Both the position numbers and the translations under genes were made by a program. A model generated the notes under the pieces. The model did not search any database and was not told the origin of the DNA. It saw nothing but the letters and a program-made list of their open reading frames with translations. Of a stretch of DNA of 64,000 bases, positions 17,081 to 25,024 are shown in pieces. The DNA comes from CAZEDM01 sp964511075 (GTDB taxonomy: Bacteria > Zixibacteria > MSB-5A5 > RBG-16-43-9). The stretch covers positions 186,001 to 250,000 of the forward strand of contig CAZEDM010000005.1 of NCBI GenBank assembly GCA_964511075.1, read 5' to 3'. Position 1 is the first letter of the stretch, and each line of letters starts with the position of its first letter.

Positions 17081-18729
17081 GCAGGCGCAACTTTTGGCTT
17101 GGTCTTGGATTTAATATAATATTGCTCGATCAAAGAAAGGATGTTAAAGAAGGTCCAGTATAGAGTCAATCCTGCTGGAAAACTCTTGAAAAGGAAGAAG
17201 AATAAAATCGGCATTAAATAGACCATAGGCATCTGTTTGGGGTCCTTTATGGTCATCTTCTGCTGCCAGAACATAGTAACTGCCATAATGATAGGCAATA
17301 TGTAATATCTGTCCATCTGGGACAGGTCATTCAGCCAGAAGATGAAATTCGCACCTCTTAGCTCGATAGTACTTCTGAAAACAACAAAAAGTCCATAAAA
17401 AACAGGCATCTGAACCAAAAGGGGCAGGCAGCCTCCAAAAGGGTTTACACCCTGGTCTTTATATAATTTCATTATCTCCTGATTCATCCTCTGGGGGTCA
17501 TTTTTGTATTTTTCTTTGAGAGCTGCCATTTTAGGCTGTAATTCCTGCATTTTGGTAGCTGAGGTGACGCTCTTATGCGTTAGCGGGTGAAATAGAACCT
17601 TCAATAAGATAGTAAAAACGATAATCACCAGCCCGTAATTCGGGATAACCTTATGCAGATTAACCAGTATCCACATTACAGCCAGAGAAAAAGGCTTGAT
17701 AATCTTCCAGCCTAAATCCACTAAATTCTCCAGCCCTATCTTATAATTTTTAAGGATATGGTAGTCTATGGGTCCCACATATACCATAAACTTGTCTTGA
17801 AGAGTACCTCCCGAGATGGGGACTTCCAGAGAGACCCCGATTTTTTTCTTCTCCAATCTTTTGTCATTTAAATACTTAACTACCCTGCTGCCCTCTGCCT
17901 CAAACCCCGTAGCTTCTTTGGAAAGAGGAATCAGGGAAGCAAGAAAATATTTGCTTCTGGTAGCCACCCATTTGGTATCACCTGTTCTGTGCTCCTTCAT
18001 CACTCCAATATCCGAACCCTTGGGCTGCTCGAACTTGTTAAGCTTGACCACCTCTGTCCCCTGCAAGGAATAGGCTGCAAAATGACTGAGGTCCTCCTGC
18101 AGGTTAGTCTCGGTAGGATTGACCCCGCTGTTCCAGGACAGAAAATAGTTCCTGCCTAAATTCTTATTTTTAGAGGAAACCTGCAGGTCAAATTGAAAAT
18201 CGTATCTGTTTTCATAAAAGATGAATCTTTTTATTACGGATACCTCTTCTCCGGAAAAAGTAAAGGTCAAGGTATCTACCGGCTTAGACTTAGAAAGGAA
18301 AAGAGACTCTTTGTCTGCTGTAAAATCGAGCTTGCTTAAATTCAGGGCAATATCCGGGAAAGAGACGTTCAGAGGATAGACAGAATCGCTTGGAATAATC
18401 TCGATAAGTCCATCCTGAGAGTATTCAAATTTCCTGAGAATCAAGCTTTTCAGAACAGCTCCCCTGCTACTGAAAAGACCCTGAAATAGAGAATTCTCCA
18501 CAAAAACCTCTTTTTCGGGAAGAGTGGAAACAGAAGGGGGAAGCTCGGTCAAAGCTTCGGTTTCAGGTTCTGGCATTTTTTCCTGAAGGGCTAAGGTGTC
18601 CGGAGAAATTTTTTCTGCTTCCTTTTGTGGAGTAATCCCTTTTCCGCCGGTTATAAACTGAACATAATAAGGATATAAGATTATAACCAGAGCTATGAGA
18701 AGCAGGCCTATTATATTTCTTTTATCCAA
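17077..18729 (-). CDS. yidC: Membrane protein insertase YidC
   Basis: YidC inserts and folds inner-membrane proteins, alone or with SecYEG. The 550-residue length with an N-terminal membrane anchor (NIIGLLLIALVIILYPYYVQF) and a large periplasmic beta domain (about 60-320) is the Gram-negative form. The conserved C-terminal bundle holds NYGLVIIVFTILLKVLFHPLT, KYKNDPQRMNQEIMKLYK and GGCLPLLVQMPVFYGLF. The C-terminal tail is basic. It lies after yidD (about 21 bp) and overlaps mnmE. Confidence 0.97.
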   Translation of the reverse strand: MDKRNIIGLLLIALVIILYPYYVQFITGGKGITPQKEAEKISPDTLALQEKMPEPETEALTELPPSVSTLPEKEVFVENSLFQGLFSSRGAVLKSLILRKFEYSQDGLIEIIPSDSVYPLNVSFPDIALNLSKLDFTADKESLFLSKSKPVDTLTFTFSGEEVSVIKRFIFYENRYDFQFDLQVSSKNKNLGRNYFLSWNSGVNPTETNLQEDLSHFAAYSLQGTEVVKLNKFEQPKGSDIGVMKEHRTGDTKWVATRSKYFLASLIPLSKEATGFEAEGSRVVKYLNDKRLEKKKIGVSLEVPISGGTLQDKFMVYVGPIDYHILKNYKIGLENLVDLGWKIIKPFSLAVMWILVNLHKVIPNYGLVIIVFTILLKVLFHPLTHKSVTSATKMQELQPKMAALKEKYKNDPQRMNQEIMKLYKDQGVNPFGGCLPLLVQMPVFYGLFVVFRSTIELRGANFIFWLNDLSQMDRYYILPIIMAVTMFWQQKMTIKDPKQMPMVYLMPILFFFLFKSFPAGLTLYWTFFNILSLIEQYYIKSKTKPKVAPA

Positions 18730-18750
18730 TTCACCTCTCCTTTCGGGAAT

Positions 18751-18966
18751 CTACATCTTCTTCAGCGGGTCATGTCCTCCGGGATTGAAGGGATTGCACC
18801 TTAAAACCCTTTTTAAAGAAAGCCAGCCGCCTTTTAAAACTCCGTAATCTCTTAAAGCCTGAATCGAATATTCGGAGCAGGAAGGATAGAACCTACAGCT
18901 CGGAGGAAATATCAGCCCCAGACTGTTCTGATAAATCCTTATCAAAAGAATAAAAATTTTGTTCAT
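18751..18966 (-). CDS. yidD: Membrane protein insertion efficiency factor YidD
   Basis: A 71-residue YidD protein that supports YidC-dependent insertion. The family core is present: the FPPSCRFYPSCSEYSIQAL cysteine region, then GGWLSLKRVLRCNPFNPGG and HDPL. The N-terminal amphipathic helix should attach it to the inner face of the membrane. It lies 8 bp after rnpA. Confidence 0.95.
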   Translation of the reverse strand: MNKIFILLIRIYQNSLGLIFPPSCRFYPSCSEYSIQALRDYGVLKGGWLSLKRVLRCNPFNPGGHDPLKKM

Positions 18967-18974
18967 CTGTTTTT

Positions 18975-19316
18975 TTAGAATTTCTTGACCAGGTTCAAAA
19001 ATTCGTTTAAGAGTTCCTGATAACCGATTTCAACTTCTCTGGATCTGTAGCTCAGAATGACTTTTTCTCCCGGGGAAAACTTTTCTTTGTTTTTTCTGAG
19101 TATCTCCCTTAAAAGCCTTTTGATTCTGTTCCTCTTGACTGCCCCCTTGATTCCCGGGCGAATTCCGATGCCGAATTTGGCTTTTTTCTCCTCGGTTTTC
19201 AAACGCAGGATAGAAAGGTTCTGACTTAAGAGCCTCTCTCCTTTTTTGACTACCTCCTGCCACTCTTTTTTCCTCTTGATTCTTATGGATCCTGGGAACC
19301 CCTCCTCTTTCATCAT
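18975..19316 (-). CDS. rnpA: Ribonuclease P protein component RnpA
   Basis: The basic protein subunit of RNase P, which matures the 5' ends of tRNAs together with the catalytic RNA. The 113-residue protein has the family signature GAVKRNRIKRLLREILR. The start overlaps the rpmH stop by 4 bp, a tight coupling that is usual for this pair. A second ATG one codon downstream could also serve as start. Confidence 0.96.
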   Translation of the reverse strand: MMKEEGFPGSIRIKRKKEWQEVVKKGERLLSQNLSILRLKTEEKKAKFGIGIRPGIKGAVKRNRIKRLLREILRKNKEKFSPGEKVILSYRSREVEIGYQELLNEFLNLVKKF

Positions 19317-19462
19317 TTACCTTTGACACTTACGGTCAGCCTCTTTCTTCTTTTGGCTCTCCTGCGTTTCAATACTTTTCTGCCGCCTTTGGCCTCGCTT
19401 CTTTTCCTGAAGCCGTGATCTCTTAACTTCTTTATCCTGGAGGGCTGATACGTTCTTTTCAT
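19313..19462 (-). CDS. rpmH: Ribosomal protein bL34
   Basis: A 49-residue ribosomal protein starting MKRTYQPSRIKKLRDHGFRK and ending with a KRRRAKRRKRLTVSVKGK tail, an unmistakable bL34. It is the first gene of the leftward rpmH-rnpA-yidD-yidC-mnmE operon. A consensus promoter lies about 25 bp upstream and an AGGATGTGAG ribosome site sits just before the ATG. Confidence 0.97.
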   Translation of the reverse strand: MKRTYQPSRIKKLRDHGFRKRSEAKGGRKVLKRRRAKRRKRLTVSVKGK

Positions 19463-19486
19463 ATCTCACATCCTTTTTTATCAGAT

Positions 19487-19515
19487 ATTATATAATCAGG
19501 CTCTGATGTAGTCAA
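19487..19515 (-). promoter_or_regulatory. Predicted promoter of the rpmH operon
   Basis: On the minus strand TTGACT is followed after 17 bp by a perfect TATAAT. The predicted start of transcription is about 18 bp before the rpmH start codon and matches the operon's direction. Confidence 0.8.
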
Positions 19516-19713
19516 GGAAAAAGGAAGGAGGATACGATTTACATCTTTTTTTCTTATCGCCTTAATCCGAACGAGGATGTAAAACTTAATTATCTGCAAA
19601 CGAAAAACCTCCGGAGCAATTGTGGAAAATCCGGCTGAATTTTTTTTTATACCTTTACAATCCGTAAACCACAAACGAATTAAATCTTTCCAAAAGTTTT
19701 TTTCTAAAACCTC

Positions 19714-19741
19714 TTGACAAGTAATATATGCTGTTTATTTT
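19714..19741 (+). promoter_or_regulatory. Candidate dnaA promoter
   Basis: TTGACA (19714-19719) is followed after 16 bp by TATTTT (19736-19741). It would give a leader of about 200 nt that spans two DnaA boxes, which would allow autoregulation by DnaA. The -10 is not perfect. Confidence 0.45.
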
Positions 19742-19815
19742 CGAAAGGAAAACTTTTTACAAGTTTAAGCAGAGTTGTTTCAGATTGAAAAGGAGAACTA
19801 TTTCTGAAAGTTATT

Positions 19816-19824
19816 TGTGGATAA
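19816..19824 (-). promoter_or_regulatory. DnaA box (perfect consensus)
   Basis: TGTGGATAA is the exact complement of TTATCCACA. It is followed 71 bp later by CGTGGATAA in the same orientation. Both precede dnaA. Confidence 0.75.
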
Positions 19825-19945
19825 TCGAGGATTACTCTTTAGATAGAATCTTATAACTTCAAGCCCGATAAAGGTAAGCCTTCTTATAAACATCCGTGGA
19901 TAACTTTTTGCGGTAGGGGGATAATTCCGCTCGTAAATATCCAAT

Positions 19946-21310
19946 ATGCCTCTGAACAACGAAAAGATCTGGGAAGAATGTCTTAACCTGCTGAGCCAGG
20001 AAATAAAAAAACAGAGCTTCCATACCTGGCTCAGGCCCACCAAGGGAATCCCCTGCGAGGAGGACGTTCTGAAAGTGGCAGTCCCCAACAAATTTGTGGC
20101 AGAATGGCTGGAGGAACACTATCTTGATCCAATTCAAAAAACCATCCTGAAGATAGCCCAGCAAAACCTGCCCTTATCGTTTTTGATCTCCACGGAGATG
20201 GGCCAGACCATAACCAGGATAAACTTCGAGAATAACAAAAGGAAGGGCTGCGGTCATCCTGAGAATTCCGAACGGGAGAGGGGGAGAAATAACCTGTTCA
20301 ACCCCCGATATTCCTTTGAGACCTTTGTGGTGGGAGAGAGCAACCAGTTTGCCCATGCAGCTGCCTTAGCTGTGGCGGAGGCACCCGCTAAGACCAAGTT
20401 CAATCCCCTTTATGTCTATGGAGGGGTGGGCCTGGGAAAGACCCACCTGGTGCAGGCAATAGGTAGGTATGTCAAAGAGGAATATAAGGATCTGAACGTG
20501 GTCTACGCCACCAGCGAAAAATTCACCAACGATTTCATAAACTCCATCACCGGCAATACCACCCAGGAGTTCGTGAACTTCTACCGCAATGTCGACCTTC
20601 TGCTTCTGGACGATATCCAGTTCTTGTCCGGCAAGGAAAGCACCCAGGTGCAGTTCTTCCATACCTTCAACGCCCTTTACCAGAGCGGAAAACAGATAGT
20701 CTTAACCTCGGACCGTCCACCCAAGGAGATCCAGGGGCTGGAGGAAAGGCTTCTATCCCGCATGCAGTGGGGCCTGGTCACGGATATCCAGCCTCCGGAC
20801 CTGGAGACCAGGATGGCTATTCTACAGAAGAAATGCGAATCGGATGGGGTGAATATCTCTACGGATATTGCAGAGTTCATTGCCAACAACATAACCTCTA
20901 ATATCCGGGAACTGGAAGGGGCCTTGATCCGGCTTCTGGCTTACTCCTCCCTTAACGGAAAGGAATTGAACGTGGAGCTGGCCAAGCAGGTCTTAAAGGA
21001 TATCATAAAAAACGGGTGCAGGGAGATAACCATAGGCGAGATCCGCAAGAAGGTGGCTCAAAACTTCAGCCTTTCCGAGGAAAGCCTCTGTTCCAAGAGA
21101 AAGACCCAGGAGATAGCCTTAGCCCGGCAGGTGGCGATGTATCTATCCAGGAATTTAACTAAAGCCTCACTCAAAACCATAGGGATGGAGTTTGGAGGAA
21201 GAGACCACTCCACGGTAATTCACGCCTGCAGTCTTATCGCGGATAATCTGAAAAAAGATTCGGAATTTAAATTAAAGATGGATCATATTATCAACCATCT
21301 ATACTCATAA
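19946..21310 (+). CDS. dnaA: Chromosomal replication initiator DnaA
   Basis: DnaA binds the origin boxes as an ATP form, opens the duplex and recruits the helicase. The 454-residue protein has all four domains. Domain I begins at the N-terminus (FHTWLRP), and a short linker covers residues 90-120. The AAA+ domain has GGVGLGKTH (about 159-167) and DDIQFLSG. Domain IV carries the DNA-binding signature GGRDHSTVIHAC. No clear Shine-Dalgarno precedes the ATG. Third-position GC is higher than in most neighbouring genes. Confidence 0.98.
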   Translation: MPLNNEKIWEECLNLLSQEIKKQSFHTWLRPTKGIPCEEDVLKVAVPNKFVAEWLEEHYLDPIQKTILKIAQQNLPLSFLISTEMGQTITRINFENNKRKGCGHPENSERERGRNNLFNPRYSFETFVVGESNQFAHAAALAVAEAPAKTKFNPLYVYGGVGLGKTHLVQAIGRYVKEEYKDLNVVYATSEKFTNDFINSITGNTTQEFVNFYRNVDLLLLDDIQFLSGKESTQVQFFHTFNALYQSGKQIVLTSDRPPKEIQGLEERLLSRMQWGLVTDIQPPDLETRMAILQKKCESDGVNISTDIAEFIANNITSNIRELEGALIRLLAYSSLNGKELNVELAKQVLKDIIKNGCREITIGEIRKKVAQNFSLSEESLCSKRKTQEIALARQVAMYLSRNLTKASLKTIGMEFGGRDHSTVIHACSLIADNLKKDSEFKLKMDHIINHLYS

Positions 21311-21531
21311 GTTGTGGATTTACAGTTGAAAAATGTTTTAAAGAAATTTTTATTGAAAACTGGTTCAATTTTTAATAACTTATCCACCAGGTAAAAACAA
21401 GAGGATCTTTGTTAAACCGAATGAAACTAAAAAACTTAATTAAAAAAGGGATTGATCTTATTAACAAATTCACCTCTTTATTATTATTCTATTTATATAT
21501 ATAAATAATTGAATAGACTCAGGAGGATGAG
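21311..21531. other. dnaA-dnaN intergenic region, possible second origin segment
   Basis: The 221-bp gap has TTATCCACC at 21380-21388 (8 of 9 to the DnaA box) and a weaker TGTGGATTT just after the dnaA stop. A run of nearly pure A/T at about 21455-21515 (ending TTTATATATATAAATAATTG) could be a duplex-unwinding element. It ends with the AGGAGG site of dnaN. Confidence 0.5.
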
Positions 21532-22647
21532 ATGAAGTTCGCAATTTTAAAAAGTCAACTGCTCTCAGCTCTACAGGATATCGTAAGCGTAGTTCCCGCT
21601 AAAACGACCTTGCCGGTTTTATCGCATCTACTTTTGGAAACGGATGATTCTAAATTAAAATTAGCCGCCACAGACTTAGATATCTCAATCGTGACCAATA
21701 TACCTGCCAATGTATCCAAGAAAGGTGCAGTAACCATTCCCGCAAAAACCTTTGCCGAGATAATCCGGGAGTCTCCCGAGACTCAGATAGAAGTCAGTTC
21801 CACTGAGAGCAGATTGGAGATGAAGATAGACCAGGGGAACTACAAATTACCGGTATTGCCCGTGGATGAATTTCCCAAGCTCCCCACGGTTAATCTATCC
21901 AAGGAGATAAAGATATCCGGTGCGGATTTATCCAGTATGATAAGGAAGACACTCTTTGCCGTTTCCGCAGACGAGACCAGGCCAGCTTTGAACGGGGTCC
22001 TGTGGCAGACCAAAGGCGAAAATATCCAGATGGTAGCCACGGATGGCCATCGCTTAGCCAAGTTCTCCAAGAAAAATAAAAGGCTAAAGGGTCTGCACGA
22101 GGACGTGATTATCCCTCCCAAGATTCTAAATCTTCTGATTAAGCTGATCGGAGACCAGGAAAAAGATGTGGGGGTGATCTTTGAGGAGAACAGCCTGATC
22201 TTTAATTTAGGCGACACTATTTTATCCACGCGCTTAATCGAGGGACCCTACCCCAATTTCGAGCAGGTTATCCCCAAGGACAACGATAAAAAGCTGATCA
22301 TTGATAAAAACCTTTTGTCCACAACCGTGAAAAGGGTTTCCATCCTATCTAACCTGCTGACCCACCAGGTGAAATTCTCCCTGAAAAAGGATAACCTCGA
22401 GCTCTCCTCAGCCAATTTCGATATGGGCGGAGAAGCCAAGGAAAAAATACCCTGCGATTACAAAAACGAGGATATGGACATAGGTTATAATGCCCTGTAT
22501 ATTCAGGATGTATTAAAGCAGGTAGATGGTAACGAGGTGATCTTTGAGCTTTCCAGCCCGGTCTCTGCTGGGATTGTCTATTCGCCCCAGAAGAAAGAGG
22601 ATGAGGATTATCTCTGTTTGATTATGCCCTTAAGGCTGGTGGAGTAG
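21532..22647 (+). CDS. dnaN: DNA polymerase III beta subunit (sliding clamp)
   Basis: The 371-residue sliding clamp tethers the replicative polymerase to DNA. The start MKFAILKSQLLSALQDIVSV, internal AATDLDISIV and TDGHRLAKF segments and the C-terminal IMPLRL ending are family hallmarks. Three repeated clamp folds fit the length. A strong AGGAGG site precedes the ATG. Confidence 0.97.
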   Translation: MKFAILKSQLLSALQDIVSVVPAKTTLPVLSHLLLETDDSKLKLAATDLDISIVTNIPANVSKKGAVTIPAKTFAEIIRESPETQIEVSSTESRLEMKIDQGNYKLPVLPVDEFPKLPTVNLSKEIKISGADLSSMIRKTLFAVSADETRPALNGVLWQTKGENIQMVATDGHRLAKFSKKNKRLKGLHEDVIIPPKILNLLIKLIGDQEKDVGVIFEENSLIFNLGDTILSTRLIEGPYPNFEQVIPKDNDKKLIIDKNLLSTTVKRVSILSNLLTHQVKFSLKKDNLELSSANFDMGGEAKEKIPCDYKNEDMDIGYNALYIQDVLKQVDGNEVIFELSSPVSAGIVYSPQKKEDEDYLCLIMPLRLVE

Positions 22648-22916
22648 CGGACTTTCTATCCTTGCACACGCATAATATTTGAACTGCCAAATACTCATCT
22701 TTTTGTGTAAAAACCCAGCCGGATATCGAGAAAGGTTATTGAGGAAGACCATACCCAGCCAGAGGGATTCACTACTAAAGCCCAAAGAAAGGAGAGAAAA
22801 AAGCAGAGGGGAAAAGATTAAAGAACAGGAGATGCGAAAGGAAGAAAGGAATTTGCAGATTGGCTAAAGATATCAGACTGGGACTTAGTCCAGAATAACT
22901 GAAGGAGGTGAATTAC
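22648..22916. other. Gap after dnaN, nothing recognised
   Basis: The 269 bp hold a purine-rich stretch (22780-22860) and the strong GAAGGAGGTG ribosome site of the next gene. No promoter, terminator or RNA gene could be supported. Confidence 0.5.
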
Positions 22917-24365
22917 ATGCTAAAAAAATTATTAATACCTCTTTTACTTTTAGTTTTCACAACTTGTACGGAAAAGGAGAAAACAGAAAAAATGGTTGAT
23001 CCAGGCCCACTGTTTTCCATTAAAGTCAAAGATAAGTATGGCTGTATCGATAAGACAGGCAGGGTACTTATTCAGCCTAACTTTGACATGGACATTGGTT
23101 TTTCAGAAGGCCTAGCGCCCCTCCAGATTGGCGACAAGTGGGGTTATATCGATAAAGCGGGGAAACTAGTTATTAAAGCACGCTTCAATTACGCATGGTA
23201 TTTTTCAGAAGGCTTAGGACTTATCCAGAGTGGTAAGAAATGGGGTTATATCGATAGGACAGGGAAGATAGTTGTTAAACCTGAGTTTGAGTGGACTTGG
23301 GGATTTAGCGAAGGTCTGGCAGTAATGAGCATAGGAGATAACAAGTGGGGTTATATCGATAAAACAGGGAAAATAACTATTAATCCGAAGTTCAGGGACG
23401 CGGGTTCATTTAGCGAAGGCCTAGCGCCAGTTCTCACGGAGATTGGAGAGAAATATGGCTTTATCGATAAAAGGGGAAACATGATTATCAAACCCCAGTT
23501 TGATGATGCTGTTTCCTTCAGTGAAGGTCTGGCAGCAGTAAAGATTGGAGGTAAATGGGGCTTTGTAGATACAACAGGCGAGATAGTCATTAAACCACAG
23601 TTTGATTATCGTTGGAGGTCAATCACGAAAGGTGCGGAAGTGGTGAAGCTGGGTGGTAAGTGGGCGTACTTGCTTGAAGGGCATTTGGTGGTTACTCCGG
23701 GAAACGAACTGACTTGGGGATTCAGGGAAGGTCTGGCAGCAGTACAAATTGAAAATAAGTGGGGTTATATTGACAAGACGGGGAAGATGGTTATCAATCC
23801 CGAGTTTGTTGAAGCCACCCCGTTTAGCGAAGGCTTGGCAGCAGTAAAGATTGGTTATAAGTGGGGTTACATTGACAAGACAGGGAAGATGGTTATCAAT
23901 CCCGAGTTTAATGAAGCTGGTCCATTTTCGTTTGGTATAGCAAGTGTAACAATTTATGGTGAAAATCCGTTGGACCTGACAAGTGACTGGGAAGGTTATA
24001 TCGATAAAACAGGTAAATATGTCTGGAAGCCCTCGGATCTTCCACCAGTAAGCGAGGAGTATTTTCCTACGCCAGATGAGTTCGTGCCCACCGAGGAATT
24101 ACCTGTTGCCATCAATCCTGGCAAACCACCCTTTCCAGAATTAGCAAGGAAGGCTGGAATAGGGGGCACCGTATGGGTACAATCCCTAGTCGACAAAACT
24201 GGTAAAGTAAGGAATGCGATCATTCAAAAAAACTCAGGTACCAATGTTGGATTTGAAGAAGCAGCTTTACAATATGCCTATACCATTCAGTACAAACCAG
24301 CTATTTCTAGGGGTGTACCTATAGCTGTTTGGGTCAGTTATAGAGTGGATTTTTCACCAAAATAA
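22917..24365 (+). CDS. WG-repeat lipoprotein with TonB C-terminal domain
   Basis: A 482-residue protein. The start was set at ATG 22917 because GAAGGAGGTG lies just before it; a GTG at 22908 is inside that site. The N-terminus is a lipoprotein signal (LLIPLLLLVFTTC, lipobox FTTC). Residues 35-370 are about ten WG/KWGYIDKTGK repeats, a beta-strand repeat of unclear ligand. Residues about 395-482 form a TonB C-terminal domain (PPFPELARKAGIGGTVWVQ ... KNSGTNVGFEEAALQYAY). It probably sits in the periplasm or outer membrane. The fusion of WG repeats and TonB_C on a lipid anchor is noteworthy. Confidence 0.88.
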   Translation: MLKKLLIPLLLLVFTTCTEKEKTEKMVDPGPLFSIKVKDKYGCIDKTGRVLIQPNFDMDIGFSEGLAPLQIGDKWGYIDKAGKLVIKARFNYAWYFSEGLGLIQSGKKWGYIDRTGKIVVKPEFEWTWGFSEGLAVMSIGDNKWGYIDKTGKITINPKFRDAGSFSEGLAPVLTEIGEKYGFIDKRGNMIIKPQFDDAVSFSEGLAAVKIGGKWGFVDTTGEIVIKPQFDYRWRSITKGAEVVKLGGKWAYLLEGHLVVTPGNELTWGFREGLAAVQIENKWGYIDKTGKMVINPEFVEATPFSEGLAAVKIGYKWGYIDKTGKMVINPEFNEAGPFSFGIASVTIYGENPLDLTSDWEGYIDKTGKYVWKPSDLPPVSEEYFPTPDEFVPTEELPVAINPGKPPFPELARKAGIGGTVWVQSLVDKTGKVRNAIIQKNSGTNVGFEEAALQYAYTIQYKPAISRGVPIAVWVSYRVDFSPK

Positions 24366-24694
24366 CTGAACGAAAGCAACTGTCGGACAGTCTCAGCATT
24401 GAGATTTTTCTACATCAAAGCCTTAAAAATGGTGCTAGTTTGAATTGAATTATCCTGAGGCATTGTCTAAGGTGCTGAAGTTGTTGCGCAGCTCGTAGGT
24501 CGGGCTGTCATAGACCACCAAACGAAATTTATTAATCTTATTGTCGGGTAGCTATCGTAACCCGACCTACCATCTCTCATAAATTTCAATTGTTCGGAAA
24601 TTGGCTTTCCCGAACCAATTTTTCACAAAAAAAACTTACCGAACTCCAAGAAAAATATTTGCTTATTAAGGGTAAAAATGTTATATTAAGACCT
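24366..24694. other. Long gap with an imperfect inverted repeat
   Basis: This 329-bp region contains GTAGGTCGGG (about 24499) and CCCGACCTAC (about 24560) as perfectly inverted arms around AT-rich sequence that itself holds GTCGGGTAGC. It is likely a dispersed palindromic repeat. No other feature is evident, apart from a weak TTG-started extension of the next frame. Confidence 0.5.
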
Positions 24695-24997
24695 ATGCAA
24701 ATCAGAAGCGGAACAGGTCCGGAAAGCTTAGGGGGAATTCTTCAGAACCTGTTAAAAAACTTGGGATTAGAGAAAAGGATAAATGAACAAAAACTTATCT
24801 TGAACTGGGAAAAAATCGTAGGTAATAATATAGCCGAGAAAACCAAGGCTTTTAAGATAGAAGGGAAAAAGCTTTTCGTCAAAGTGCAAAGCCCCTCCTG
24901 GAGAAATGAGCTTTTTTATCTAAAAAAGGAGATCATAGAGAAGTTAAATGAATTTGCAAAACAAGAGGTGATAAAAGATATAATCTTTATCAATTAA
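24695..24997 (+). CDS. DUF721 / DciA-like protein (replicative helicase loader)
   Basis: A 100-residue protein of the DUF721 family, to which DciA, the ancestral loader or operator of DnaB helicase, belongs. The start at the ATG of MQIRSGTGPESLGGILQNLL is where family members begin; a TTG-started 135-residue frame is less likely. The core ILNWEKIVGNNIAEKTKAFK and KVQSPSWRNELFYLKKEII match. It lies directly before gyrB (about 27 bp) among replication genes, the usual setting. Confidence 0.82.
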   Translation: MQIRSGTGPESLGGILQNLLKNLGLEKRINEQKLILNWEKIVGNNIAEKTKAFKIEGKKLFVKVQSPSWRNELFYLKKEIIEKLNEFAKQEVIKDIIFIN

Positions 24998-25024
24998 TTT
25001 TTATGTAGAGGGGGAAGGGAAGTT

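Larger units (their letters stand above)
19463..19945. other. Candidate replication origin, rpmH-dnaA intergenic region
   Basis: This 483-bp AT-rich gap contains no convincing gene and is the point where gene direction switches. It holds three DnaA-box-like 9-mers in one orientation: TGTGGAAAA at 19621-19629, TGTGGATAA (perfect) at 19816-19824 and CGTGGATAA at 19895-19903. It also carries the rpmH promoter and a candidate dnaA promoter. The gene order around it is that of many bacterial oriC loci. The dnaA-dnaN gap is an alternative or partner origin segment. Confidence 0.7.

Noticed and set aside
19459..19674. A 71-residue frame on minus in the rpmH-dnaA gap
   Set aside because: It overlaps the clear rpmH promoter and a DnaA-like box and has no protein-like pattern.
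22679..22867. A 62-residue open frame between dnaN and the WG lipoprotein
   Set aside because: The frame has low-complexity K/R/E composition, no ribosome site and no family resemblance. It ends before the real ribosome site of the next gene.
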